This document shows, piece after piece, positions 1 through 7,990 of a DNA stretch of 64,000 nucleotides (positions are counted from its first letter, which is position 1; every line of letters starts with the position of its first letter). The stretch comes from Leadbetterella sp040829825 (GTDB lineage Bacteria; Bacteroidota; Bacteroidia; Cytophagales; Spirosomataceae). Under the pieces are notes generated by a model. That model saw only the letters and a list, made by a program, of their open reading frames with translations, searched no databases and was not told the DNA's origin. The position numbers and the translations under genes were made by a program. The stretch is from NCBI RefSeq assembly GCF_040829825.1, contig NZ_JBFOLH010000020.1. The stretch is one strand, 5' to 3'.

Positions 1-1097
1 AGTCTTCGGCGTCCATCAAGGTAACGCCGGTAGCGGGGATCCTGCTTTCAGGATCAGAAACGCTGAACTTCAGCATTTCACAAGTGACGGCCCCTACGCT
101 GATCGGCCTCACCAAAGACGCGAAGCTGAGCTTCTCTAAAATTATCTCCCAGGGCAGCCAGCTGACACTGGAAGGAAAAACCTCGGAATCGAACTATGCG
201 AATAACGTATACGTGGATCTGAGCGGGAACTCTACCCATCTGAACAGCCGGAAGTCATGGAACCTGGCCTTTACCAACGACTCGCGGTTCCGGGTGGTTC
301 TGAACCACACCTACCAGACCACGGCAGCGGCGACCACCAAAACCGATATTGCCCAGGTTACCCTAGCCGATACGGCCACTACAGCAGATATCTACCTTTC
401 TACCGCAAGGCTGACCGACCCCGTTACCATTTCACTGGTAGACAGCTGGGACGGTGACCTGAACAAGACCGTATTTGCGGAGGTTTCTACCACATCATCG
501 GAAAACAAAGTTTACCTGGTCGCTTTTGAAGGCAACAACACCCCGAAAAGCAAATGGTACAAAGTGAAAGTAGACCGCAGCGGGTCAGGCTACAAGGTAC
601 AATATGCCCGGATAGGCGAAACCAGCGTTAAGACCGTTGAGATCGCTAAAAATGCCGACTTTAACCTGAGCTTCCTCTCGTTTGAAACCGGTGTGGTTAC
701 TAACGTGGAGCCTAAAGCCAAAGAATGGGATATTCAATATGCCTACAGTACCTATAACTCAGGGCTGAATACCCCGTACTGGTTCCAGGATTTCATCCTG
801 CTGAACTACCTGGGCGGTGCAGAAGCTGCCGAAGTAGCGGTTTCTACCGTAAGCTATGACAACTACGCCGAGAGCAATATTGCTTCTACTTCATTTGTGA
901 AAACCCGTGATGCCATTGGAAGCAAATGGAGAGTAACCTCCGGTACGGCTATAGGCGTGACCAAAGATAAATTCTATGTGATCAAAGATGCCGAAGGCAA
1001 TGTTTACAAGCTGAAATTTGTAAATGCCGGTATCGGTACGGATGGTGGTGAAAGAGGTAAGCCGGTGATCGAATACAAGCTGGTGAAAAAAGCCTAA
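1..1097 (+). CDS. HmuY family haem-binding protein, C-terminal part
   Basis: The reading frame is open from the window edge (frame beginning at base 3), so the 5' end of the gene lies outside. A GTG at 84 is only an internal codon. The visible ~364 residues are rich in Ser/Thr and beta strand. The last third has the HmuY-family pattern: KEWDIQYAYS, a WFQDFILLNYLGG segment, then YVIKDAEGNVYKLKFVNAG and a GERGKPVIEYKLV ending. HmuY proteins are surface lipoproteins of Bacteroidota that bind haem and pass it to TonB-dependent receptors. The N-terminal lipobox is not in the window. A strong terminator follows at 1121-1176, so the gene ends its transcription unit. A Fur-type regulator lies just downstream, which fits an iron or haem theme, but regulation by it is inference. 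Confidence 0.82.
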   Translation, partial: SSASIKVTPVAGILLSGSETLNFSISQVTAPTLIGLTKDAKLSFSKIISQGSQLTLEGKTSESNYANNVYVDLSGNSTHLNSRKSWNLAFTNDSRFRVVLNHTYQTTAAATTKTDIAQVTLADTATTADIYLSTARLTDPVTISLVDSWDGDLNKTVFAEVSTTSSENKVYLVAFEGNNTPKSKWYKVKVDRSGSGYKVQYARIGETSVKTVEIAKNADFNLSFLSFETGVVTNVEPKAKEWDIQYAYSTYNSGLNTPYWFQDFILLNYLGGAEAAEVAVSTVSYDNYAESNIASTSFVKTRDAIGSKWRVTSGTAIGVTKDKFYVIKDAEGNVYKLKFVNAGIGTDGGERGKPVIEYKLVKKA

Positions 1098-1120
1098 GCT
1101 AAGAAAACGTAACCTGTAAG

Positions 1121-1176
1121 GAGGCCGTTTCCTGTATTTGTTCCATACAAACACGGGAAACGGCCTCTGTTTTTTT
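1121..1176 (+). terminator. Rho-independent terminator after hmuY
   Basis: A perfect 12-bp stem (1121-1132 with 1156-1167, starting GAGGCCGTTTCC) is followed by TGTTTTTTT. It lies 24 bases after the hmuY stop codon. Confidence 0.9.
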
Positions 1177-1303
1177 GAATTAGCGCTCTTCAAATAACCT
1201 CTTTTTGCCTTTTATTTTGCCTGAGCTTGTTTAGAAACTATTCCTTATTTAAAATTGTTCTAAAATTAAAAGGCAGGCCAAATCCTGCCGTAAACGTTAT
1301 TTC

Positions 1304-1777
1304 ATGGTTAAAGAGGTAAAAAAAGAACCCACCCTTTATGATCAGGCCCGGCAGGTGCTGGACTCCAAAATTGAGGAACTGGGCTTACGGAAAACGCAGG
1401 AGCGCTACAGGATACTGGAAGAGATCTATAAACGGGAGGATCATTTCGAGATTGAAGATCTCTTTGACTCTATGCTGCAGCAGAATTTTAACGTGAGCAA
1501 GGCTACGGTATACAACGTGGTGGAGCTGCTCACGGAGATAGGGCTGGTTATACGTCATAACTTCGGGAATAACAATGCTGCGCGGTACGAAAAAGCCTTC
1601 GGAAGAAGGCAGCACAGCCATATTATCTGCACCCGGTGCAACAAAGTGATCGAGTTTTGTGATCCCCGCCTCCTGATCATCCAGAATACGGCCTCCCAGT
1701 ACAGCGGTATTGACATTAAAGATCATTCGCTGGTTTTTTACGGCGTATGCAACAGTGAGAGCTGTCAGAAAAAATAA
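1304..1777 (+). CDS. Fur family transcriptional regulator
   Basis: A 157-residue metal-responsive repressor of the Fur superfamily. The winged-helix half holds TQERYRILEEIY and the recognition-helix segment VSKATVYNVVELL. The dimerisation half has the HSHIICTRCNKVIEF motif. Two cysteine pairs, C109-x2-C112 and C149-x4-C154, form the structural zinc site usual in Fur, PerR and Zur. Which metal or signal it senses cannot be decided from sequence. The [2Fe-2S] protein gene begins 5 bases after its stop, so the two are probably co-transcribed. No convincing -33/-7 promoter was found upstream; an inverted pair TTTAGAA/TTCTAAA at 1230-1264 could be an operator. Confidence 0.92.
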   Translation: MVKEVKKEPTLYDQARQVLDSKIEELGLRKTQERYRILEEIYKREDHFEIEDLFDSMLQQNFNVSKATVYNVVELLTEIGLVIRHNFGNNNAARYEKAFGRRQHSHIICTRCNKVIEFCDPRLLIIQNTASQYSGIDIKDHSLVFYGVCNSESCQKK

Positions 1778-1782
1778 ACGGG

Positions 1783-2043
1783 ATGAAAAAACCGGAGTTC
1801 CCCGATATATCGGTCTTTGTGTGTAACGGGAGCAAATGCGGCAGGCACAAAGATTTCAGAAAGTACCTGAAAAATGAAATCCGGGACCGGGTACGGGCTG
1901 ATGTGGAGATTTTCCGGATAGAATGTACCGACCGCTGCAAATTTGCCCCGGTTTTAAGCCTTCAGCCGCAGAATATCTGGTTTTACAACTGCGACGAAAG
2001 CAGTGTAGAGCATATTATACGAGAAATAAACGGCAACGGATAA
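1783..2043 (+). CDS. (2Fe-2S) ferredoxin-like protein, thioredoxin fold
   Basis: An 86-residue protein with C14-x4-C19 and C48-x3-C52. This is the ligand spacing of thioredoxin-like [2Fe-2S] ferredoxins, the family that includes NuoE C-terminal domains and stand-alone CobW/NADH-linked ferredoxins. The first pair sits in VFVCNGSKCG and the second in ECTDRCKFAPVLSLQP, as usual for this fold. It is the second gene of an operon with the Fur-type regulator, so it may be a redox partner or an iron-status protein. Its electron donor and acceptor are unknown. The start follows the regulator stop by 5 bases. Confidence 0.8.
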   Translation: MKKPEFPDISVFVCNGSKCGRHKDFRKYLKNEIRDRVRADVEIFRIECTDRCKFAPVLSLQPQNIWFYNCDESSVEHIIREINGNG

Positions 2044-2123
2044 TGGCCGGGATGTTGCAGCATTCCCGGTTCCTGACTATATTGGCCCCCGGCTCTGTAA
2101 ACTTCCGTTAAATCCGTTTGTAA

Positions 2124-3380
2124 ATGATACCCGGTATTCGTCACCTCTGCAGGTTCCTTTTGACAGGAGGACTGTCTGTTCTAACCCTGAAATATGCCTG
2201 TGCCCAGCAATTGGGCGCTACCCCGGAGAGATCGGGTTATTTCTCTTCTGCTGCCGTAGCGCAGTCCCCCCGGCTGAAATGGAAAATAAAGACGGGCGGC
2301 CTTGTACTGGCTTCTCCCGTAGGGTACCGCGACCGCCTGTTTACAGGCTCATGCGACAGCGTAATGTATGCCCTGGCCAAAGACAACGGCCGGACCCTGT
2401 GGAAATTCAAGACAGGCGGCGAGATCCGCTCTTCAGCCGCCGTAGCCGAAAACATCGTTTACTTCTCTGCTACTGACGGGATTTTCTATGCGCTTGACGC
2501 TACCAGCGGACGCCTCCTGTGGACGTTTGAAACGGCCGGCGAGCGCTTTTACGACACCTGGGATTACCACCAGTCATCTCCCACCGTATACGGGGATAAG
2601 GTATATTTCGGAAGTGGCGACGGCTACCTCTATGCCCTTGACCGGCAAACCGGGAAGCTGCAATGGAAGTTTGAAACCGGGGGCATCGTACATGCTTCAC
2701 CGGTGGTGGCTGACGGAGCGGTATTTGCCGGCAGCTTCGACGGCTATTTTTATTGTCTTGAAACCGACGGCCGCCTGCGCTGGAAGTTCAAAACCGTAGG
2801 AGAACGGTATTTCCCCCGGGGAGAAATCCAGTTTCATGCTACCGTAGCCAATAACACGGTGTATTTCTGCAGCCGCGACTTCAACGTATATGCCCTGAAC
2901 GCCAAAGACGGTGCCGGGTATTGGGTATACCACCAGCAGGGCAGCTGGACCAGCGTACCGGCCCTGGCCGACGGCAAATTGCTGGTAACGATGTCAGATG
3001 CCCATCTTGTGTCAGGCCTGGACGCGGAATCAGGAAAGAGCCTGTTTGAGGCTCCCGTGCCGCTGAATGTATTTTCAGGTGCTTCCGTACTGGGTAATTT
3101 TGCGTACGTAGGTTCTATGGATGGCCGGGTCTACCGGGTAGACATAACGTCAGGAAAATCTACCGTTATTTTTCAAACGGAAGGAAGCCGGAAGTACCGT
3201 CCGCACTTTTTTGATGAAACGGGAAAACTGCGCACCGGCCTGGAAGAAGAATACAAAGATGACTTTACCCGCATATATACCGATTTCCTGAAAATGGGCA
3301 GCATTCTCTCTACGGTGTGGATAGCTGACGGCACCCTGTTTTTCGGCAGCGCCGACGGCTGCATCTACGCCCTCCGCTGA
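2124..3380 (+). CDS. Exported PQQ-like beta-propeller repeat protein
   Basis: A 418-residue protein with an N-terminal signal peptide (hydrophobic to about residue 25, likely cut after ACA before QQLG). The rest is built of repeats of the PQQ/quinoprotein type: blades such as LKWKIKTGG, TLWKFKTGGEI and LQWKFETGGIV alternate with VYFGSGDGYLYALD. No PQQ-enzyme catalytic residues or haem motif were seen, so it is more likely a structural or binding propeller in the periplasm than a dehydrogenase, comparable in fold to BamB. It lies 80 bases after the [2Fe-2S] gene. The role is unknown. Confidence 0.8.
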   Translation: MIPGIRHLCRFLLTGGLSVLTLKYACAQQLGATPERSGYFSSAAVAQSPRLKWKIKTGGLVLASPVGYRDRLFTGSCDSVMYALAKDNGRTLWKFKTGGEIRSSAAVAENIVYFSATDGIFYALDATSGRLLWTFETAGERFYDTWDYHQSSPTVYGDKVYFGSGDGYLYALDRQTGKLQWKFETGGIVHASPVVADGAVFAGSFDGYFYCLETDGRLRWKFKTVGERYFPRGEIQFHATVANNTVYFCSRDFNVYALNAKDGAGYWVYHQQGSWTSVPALADGKLLVTMSDAHLVSGLDAESGKSLFEAPVPLNVFSGASVLGNFAYVGSMDGRVYRVDITSGKSTVIFQTEGSRKYRPHFFDETGKLRTGLEEEYKDDFTRIYTDFLKMGSILSTVWIADGTLFFGSADGCIYALR

Positions 3381-3521
3381 GCGGCTATATAGCCTTAAAA
3401 AATTATTTTTCAACTTTTAGGAGAAAACCACACTTTCATTTGCTCCATACCTGAAACCACGGAATAAAAACCTGGGAATTGCGCTTTTGGCAATAGTATT
3501 TTTTTTAGAAAAAATAGCATG

Positions 3522-3552
3522 TTTGCAAGAGTGATTAAATTGTGTATGTTTG
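3522..3552 (+). promoter_or_regulatory. Bacteroidota-type promoter for glutamate dehydrogenase
   Basis: TTTG at 3522-3525 and TATGTTTG at 3545-3552 are separated by 19 bases, a full match to the -33/-7 consensus of Bacteroidota. It predicts a short leader of roughly 15-20 bases before the ATG at 3574. Confidence 0.75.
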
Positions 3553-3573
3553 CAGGAAAAAATATAGTCTTCA

Positions 3574-4851
3574 ATGAGTTATACAGAACCGGCTCCTGTC
3601 CCGGCTGCAGAGAATCCGCTGGATTCTATGATGTCAAGGTTTAATGCCGCTATCCGCATTCTTGGCCTGCCTGATGAAATGTATGATATTCTGAAGGTTC
3701 CGGCCCGTCAGGTAATTGTGGGTCTGCCCGTGACCATGGACAACGGGAAAATAAAAGTTTTTGAAGGGTATCGCGTCATTCACTCTACCATTCTCGGTCC
3801 CGGGAAAGGCGGGGTACGGCTGGATCCGGGCGTGACCCTTGACGAGGTAAGGGCCCTGGCTGCCTGGATGACCTGGAAGTGTGCCGTGGTGGATATTCCT
3901 TACGGCGGGGCCAAGGGCGGTATTGCCTGTAACCCCCGTGAGATGTCGGCCGGGGAAATAGAGCGCCTGATACGGGCATATACCCTGGGGATGATGGATA
4001 TTTTTGGTCCGGACAAAGACATTCCGGCACCCGATATGGGCACAGGCCCGAGAGAGATGGCCTGGCTGATGGACGAATACTCGAAAGCCAAAGGAATGAC
4101 CACCCAGGCCGTAGTGACCGGCAAGCCATTGGTGCTGGGCGGGTCCCTTGGCCGCACGGAAGCCACGGGAAGAGGCGTGACCGTATCGGCCATTTCAGCT
4201 ATGGAAAAGCTGAAGCTTAACCCCTACCGGGCTACTGCCGCCGTGCAGGGCTTTGGTAATGTAGGGTCTAACGCTGCGCTTTTACTCAAAGAAAGAGGCG
4301 TGACCGTAACCGGTATCAGTGACGTTTCAGGCGCTTACTATAACGATAAGGGCATTGACCTGGAAAAGGCCATTGAATACCGGAACAACAACAAAGGTAT
4401 ACTGGAAGGCTTTACGGGTGCCGAAAAGATAGAAGCGGAAGAGCTGCTCTTCTTACCGGTAGACCTGCTGGTGCCTGCCGCCAAAGAAGATGTGATCACC
4501 AAGCACAATGCGGGCCGTATCCAGGCCAAGCTGATCGTGGAAGGGGCCAACGGGCCTACATCTGCCACCGCTGACGACATTATCAACGACAAAGGCATTA
4601 TGGTAGTGCCCGATATCCTGGCCAACGCCGGCGGGGTGACCGTATCGTATTTTGAATGGGTACAAAACCGTATGGGGTACAAATGGCCGCTTGACCGGAT
4701 CAACCGGCGGAGCGACAGGGTCATGAAAGATGCCTTCAACAACGTATATGAAACTTCAGAGAAATACAAGGTTTCATTGCGCCTGGCCGCGTATATCCTG
4801 GCTATTGACAAAGTTTCGAGCTCGTATAAATTCAGGGGCGGCTACGGTTGA
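3574..4851 (+). CDS. Glu/Leu/Phe/Val family dehydrogenase (glutamate dehydrogenase)
   Basis: A 425-residue NAD(P)-dependent amino-acid dehydrogenase that reversibly converts glutamate to 2-oxoglutarate and ammonia. The substrate domain has GPGKGGVRLDPGV and the lysine-rich active-site stretch WMTWKCAVVDIPYGGAKGGI. The nucleotide domain has the Rossmann motif VQGFGNVGSNAA. The C-terminal part has ANAGGVTVSYFEWVQN, typical of hexameric glutamate dehydrogenases. Length fits the family (about 420). It is monocistronic, with a strong promoter at 3522-3552 and a long hairpin after the stop. Leucine or phenylalanine specificity cannot be fully excluded, but ~425 residues points to glutamate. Confidence 0.93.
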   Translation: MSYTEPAPVPAAENPLDSMMSRFNAAIRILGLPDEMYDILKVPARQVIVGLPVTMDNGKIKVFEGYRVIHSTILGPGKGGVRLDPGVTLDEVRALAAWMTWKCAVVDIPYGGAKGGIACNPREMSAGEIERLIRAYTLGMMDIFGPDKDIPAPDMGTGPREMAWLMDEYSKAKGMTTQAVVTGKPLVLGGSLGRTEATGRGVTVSAISAMEKLKLNPYRATAAVQGFGNVGSNAALLLKERGVTVTGISDVSGAYYNDKGIDLEKAIEYRNNNKGILEGFTGAEKIEAEELLFLPVDLLVPAAKEDVITKHNAGRIQAKLIVEGANGPTSATADDIINDKGIMVVPDILANAGGVTVSYFEWVQNRMGYKWPLDRINRRSDRVMKDAFNNVYETSEKYKVSLRLAAYILAIDKVSSSYKFRGGYG

Positions 4852-4872
4852 GACAGCTCAACCGGTAAATTC

Positions 4873-4941
4873 CGGTTCCCGACTTCGCTCAAACTGACAA
4901 GTGGCAACCGCATCTGTCAGTTTGAGCGAAGTCGGGAACCG
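4873..4941. repeat. Long perfect inverted repeat (intergenic palindromic element, family A)
   Basis: Two 27-base arms (4873-4899 and 4915-4941) are exact reverse complements around a 15-base loop. The core TTTGAGCGAAGTCGGGAA resembles dispersed intergenic hairpins of the GTCATTTCGAGCGAAGTCGAGAA type seen in many Bacteroidota genomes. It could stop transcription in either direction, but no T tract follows. A smaller hairpin (4845-4852 with 4857-4864) overlaps the upstream stop codon. Confidence 0.9.
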
Positions 4942-4969
4942 TATTCTTTTCAGATACACACTTTTATTC

Positions 4970-4977
4970 TACCTTTG
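4970..4977 (+). promoter_or_regulatory. Probable -7 promoter element for the SDR gene
   Basis: TACCTTTG matches the TAnnTTTG -7 element and lies 24 bases before the ATG at 5002. The -33 region (TTTTC near 4947-4951) is only a partial match. Confidence 0.4.
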
Positions 4978-5001
4978 CATCAAAAGGAGCATATCATACG
5001 T

Positions 5002-5799
5002 ATGAGTGAGATAAAGGGAGCCGTTTTCTGGATCACGGGCGCATCTTCGGGTATCGGAGAGGCCACCGCTTTGGCGGCGGCCCGAAAAGGAGCCCGGCTG
5101 GTGCTCTCCGCCCGGAGAAAAGAAGAACTGGAACGGGTGAAAAAAGCCACGGGCCTTGCCGATGAGGAGGTGCTTGTGCTGCCGCTCAACATGGAAAATC
5201 CTGCGGAGATACAACCGGCGGTAGATGCCGTGCTGCAGAAATTCGGCCGAATCGATATCCTGTTCAATAATGCGGGGGTTTCACAGCGCTCGAGTGTGCT
5301 GGACACCCGGTTTGAGGTTTTTGAGCGCCTGATGAACCTGAATTACCTGTCGGTAGTAGCCCTCACTAAGGCTGTACTACCGGTGATGATCAGGCAGAAC
5401 TCCGGCCACCTGCTGGTGACCAGCAGCATATCGGGCAAGCTGGGCTCTCCCATGCGGGCAGGATACTGCGGCTCCAAGCATGCACTTCACGGCTTCTTTG
5501 ACGCGCTGCGTTCAGAGGTATTTCATCATAACATACAGGTACTGATTGTATGCCCGGGTTATATCAGGACCGACATCTCCATTAATGCCTTTGCAGCTGA
5601 CGGCGGCAAGCACGGCAAAATGGACGAGAACCAGAAGGGCGGAGTGGCACCGGAAATATGCGCGGAGCAGATCCTCCGGGGCATCAGCCGGAACCGGAAC
5701 GAAATCTATATCGGCGGAAAAGAAGTGATGGGCGTATACCTGAAGCGGTTTTTCCCCGGCCTGCTGAACCGTATTGTGCGCAGGCAGGCACCGAAATGA
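5002..5799 (+). CDS. Short-chain dehydrogenase/reductase
   Basis: A 265-residue SDR-family oxidoreductase. The NAD(P) motif is ITGASSGIGEA at the N-terminus, NNAG is present at about residue 90, and the catalytic Ser (VTSSISG) and Tyr-x3-Lys (YCGSKHAL) are intact. The basic residues after the second strand (SARRKEEL) favour NADP. The start is placed at ATG 5002, preceded by AAAAGGAG at 4982-4989, because an upstream TTG at 4975 lies inside the -7 promoter element. Overall it looks like the DHRS7/YqjQ-like classical SDRs, substrate unknown. The sixA gene follows 40 bases later and may be co-transcribed. Confidence 0.88.
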   Translation: MSEIKGAVFWITGASSGIGEATALAAARKGARLVLSARRKEELERVKKATGLADEEVLVLPLNMENPAEIQPAVDAVLQKFGRIDILFNNAGVSQRSSVLDTRFEVFERLMNLNYLSVVALTKAVLPVMIRQNSGHLLVTSSISGKLGSPMRAGYCGSKHALHGFFDALRSEVFHHNIQVLIVCPGYIRTDISINAFAADGGKHGKMDENQKGGVAPEICAEQILRGISRNRNEIYIGGKEVMGVYLKRFFPGLLNRIVRRQAPK

Positions 5800-5839
5800 G
5801 GCATTTCCGGGAACGGGAATTTATACTTACAGGACAAAA

Positions 5840-6346
5840 ATGAAAAAAGATCTTTTCATCGTACGGCATGCCACGGCAGAAGACATCGGGAACCTCAGGG
5901 TAGTACGCGATTTTGACCGGGAACTGATTTCGAAAGGAGTCATGGAAGCCGCCAAAGCAGGCAGGTACCTTTCGGAGTACTTCCCCGGCATAGAGGCCAT
6001 TTACTCGAGCGGGGCAGCCCGTGCGCTTTCTACGGCTACCTACATGGCAGAGCAGCTCCGGTTCGACACCGAAAAGATCGAAATCTGTGATGCCCTCTAC
6101 GGCAGCGGCCCGCGCGGGTACCTGGAAGTGCTCAACCGTATCCCGGCGGGAACAAACAGCGCCATGATTGTAGGGCATAACCCTGACGTTACCTATTTTG
6201 TGGATTACCTGACCGGCGACGATACCGGCGGCTCCATGAAAAAGGCTACGGTGATTCACCTGCAGTTTGAAGACCTGGAATGGAACGAAATATCGCATAA
6301 GCTGGGCCATTTTGTAAAAAGAATTGATAAGCTGGATTTAACTTGA
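5840..6346 (+). CDS. sixA: SixA-like phosphohistidine phosphatase
   Basis: A 168-residue histidine-phosphatase-superfamily protein. R9-H10 in the FIVRHATAE motif is the catalytic RHG-type site, the arginine of SSGAARALSTA is conserved, and H113 in MIVGHNPDV is the second catalytic histidine. SixA removes phosphate from phosphohistidine, originally the HPt domain of ArcB. Which partner is dephosphorylated here is unknown. The start is the ATG at 5840, which matches the family N-terminus; an in-frame upstream extension is not supported. The stop codon overlaps the TTG start of the next small gene, a sign of translational coupling. Confidence 0.85.
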   Translation: MKKDLFIVRHATAEDIGNLRVVRDFDRELISKGVMEAAKAGRYLSEYFPGIEAIYSSGAARALSTATYMAEQLRFDTEKIEICDALYGSGPRGYLEVLNRIPAGTNSAMIVGHNPDVTYFVDYLTGDDTGGSMKKATVIHLQFEDLEWNEISHKLGHFVKRIDKLDLT

Positions 6347-6477
6347 AAAATAACCGGATTTTCAGAATTGTCTTTATTGTTTTTTTACTGATCGTCATCC
6401 TTCTCCTGATCGATATGGCCCGGCACACCACGCCCCCCTGGGAAAAGAAAAAATCAGCGATTCAAAAAGACCATTAA
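6343..6477 (+). CDS. Small single-span membrane protein (44 residues)
   Basis: A short reading frame with a TTG start inside sixA (TTGA overlap: start 6343-6345, sixA stop 6344-6346), ending at 6477 with only one base before the ATG of the next gene. The product begins MKNNRIFR, followed by one strongly hydrophobic stretch (about residues 9-24, IVFIVFLLIVILLLID), then a polar, lysine-rich tail. The tight packing on both sides supports a real coupled gene rather than chance. It has no recognised family. It may anchor or modulate one of its neighbours. The TTG start and the small size keep confidence moderate. Confidence 0.6.
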   Translation: MKNNRIFRIVFIVFLLIVILLLIDMARHTTPPWEKKKSAIQKDH

Positions 6478-6478
6478 C

Positions 6479-7912
6479 ATGCATTTTAACCGTTTTCTTG
6501 CGGGAATTATCGTATGGATAGCCTTTTCCTGCAGCCCTGTTACCACCAAAGAATACCGTGACCCGGAAATGCTCTGGGGAGAATTGTACCACGATGTGAC
6601 TGCAGCCGGCCTTTTCGCCAACCCGAAAGAATTCTGGGATGCCGCCCCCGCAGGCAAAGCCGAAAAGCTGCTGCAGTTTTACCGGGAAGCCCGGAAAGAG
6701 CCGGGATTTGACCTGCAGAAATTTATAGCAGAATACTTTACCGTTCCGGATTATTCGGTCGCCTACCCGGTTTCTGATGACCCGTTCGAGGTCTATGTAG
6801 CCCAAACCTTCCGCAGCCTGCTTACCCGGCCCAAAGACGACGGCGGCTCGCTGATCCCTACCCGTATGCGGTACCTCTCGGGCGGCGGGATGTTCCCGGA
6901 ATACAACTATTACCGGAGCTTCTTTGCCGTAAAAGCCTTTCAGAGCCTGAAAGAAGACTCCCTGGCCACCGGTATAGCCACCAATGCCTTCCAGTTTATC
7001 CAGGACTACGGGTATGTACCGTACGGAAACCGCTCGTATTACCTGGGCTTCTCGGGCTTTCCCCTGCTTTCACTGACGGCCGAAGCCGCAGCAGAAAACC
7101 AGCCGGGCCTGTTGCCCTGGTACGGTAACCTGATGACCCGTGACTACCAGGCCTACATGGCCGCAGATCATAAGGAAATGCCCGAAACCGGCGCTTATAA
7201 ATCAGTAGTGGTGCTGAAAGGGGGCAAAACCCTCAACCGGTTTTACGCTGAAGGAAAACCGAACCGGTATATCTCCCTCCTGAAGAGTACCGAATGGGAA
7301 GGCTCTTCGCGGTTCAGAGCCGGCGATAAGCAGGATCCCACCCGGTTTATACCGGTTGACCTCAATGCCGCCTTATACCACTTTGAGCAGATGCTGTCAG
7401 CATCTTTCACCGCCAAAAAACGGCCGGAATACGCTGCCAGCTTTAAAACACTGGGCGAGATCAGGAAAGACCAGTACGACCGGTACCTGTACAGCCCAGA
7501 AAAAGGGTATTATTACGATTACGATTTTGTTGCCGGCAAGCCCTCTGAAGCAGAAACACTGGCGGCGGTTTTCCCTTTGCTGACGGGGCTGAGCAGCCCG
7601 GAGCAGGCAACGGCGGTGGTCCGGAAGATAGAACGGGATTTCCTGACAGGAAACGGGGTGAAAGACGATCTGGCCGGAGATTATGGTTCGGCAGAAATGA
7701 ATTACCTGACCATCCTGGCGCTCCGTAAAGCCGGAAGAATTGATCTGGCCGATACGCTGAAGCAGCGCTGGCTGCAGCTAAACCGGCAATATTTTGCTGC
7801 CCACCGGCATATTTTGCCGGCATATAACCTCAAAGATCCGGGTAGCAGCCTGAAAACTCCGGCCCGGATAGACGGCGCTCTTTCGGTGCTGACCGCCCTG
7901 CTGAATGAGTAA
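6479..7912 (+). CDS. Trehalase-like (GH37) lipoprotein, active site apparently altered
   Basis: A 477-residue protein with a lipoprotein-type leader (WIAFSC). Its body follows family GH37 trehalases in order: SGGGMFPEYNYYRSFFAV (family PGGRFxExYxWDSY), YGYVPYGNRSYYLGFSGFP (family NGxIPNGxRxYYxxRSQPP), EWEGSSRF near residue 272 (family SGWDxSSRW) and FIPVDLNAALY. The acid residue of GH37, an Asp in GWDxSSRW, is replaced by Glu274, and the C-terminal EKY glutamate motif seems absent (ILPAYN at 445-450). It may be inactive, or have changed specificity. Likely anchored in the periplasm or on the outer membrane. It is last in a tight operon after sixA and the 44-residue membrane peptide. Confidence 0.72.
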   Translation: MHFNRFLAGIIVWIAFSCSPVTTKEYRDPEMLWGELYHDVTAAGLFANPKEFWDAAPAGKAEKLLQFYREARKEPGFDLQKFIAEYFTVPDYSVAYPVSDDPFEVYVAQTFRSLLTRPKDDGGSLIPTRMRYLSGGGMFPEYNYYRSFFAVKAFQSLKEDSLATGIATNAFQFIQDYGYVPYGNRSYYLGFSGFPLLSLTAEAAAENQPGLLPWYGNLMTRDYQAYMAADHKEMPETGAYKSVVVLKGGKTLNRFYAEGKPNRYISLLKSTEWEGSSRFRAGDKQDPTRFIPVDLNAALYHFEQMLSASFTAKKRPEYAASFKTLGEIRKDQYDRYLYSPEKGYYYDYDFVAGKPSEAETLAAVFPLLTGLSSPEQATAVVRKIERDFLTGNGVKDDLAGDYGSAEMNYLTILALRKAGRIDLADTLKQRWLQLNRQYFAAHRHILPAYNLKDPGSSLKTPARIDGALSVLTALLNE

Positions 7913-7990
7913 GGCAACCGCCTCTTCTGCTTATTTATTTTACAGTCAGCAAAATATATTTATTTTTGCCTACCAATTACTTCAAAGAAT

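Noticed and set aside
3387..3398. GGCTATATAGCC palindrome after the beta-propeller gene
   Set aside because: A short perfect palindrome without a T tract; too little to call a terminator or operator.
4975..5001. TTG start extending the SDR protein by nine residues
   Set aside because: The codon overlaps the -7 promoter element, and the ATG at 5002 has a good ribosome binding site and family-like N-terminus.
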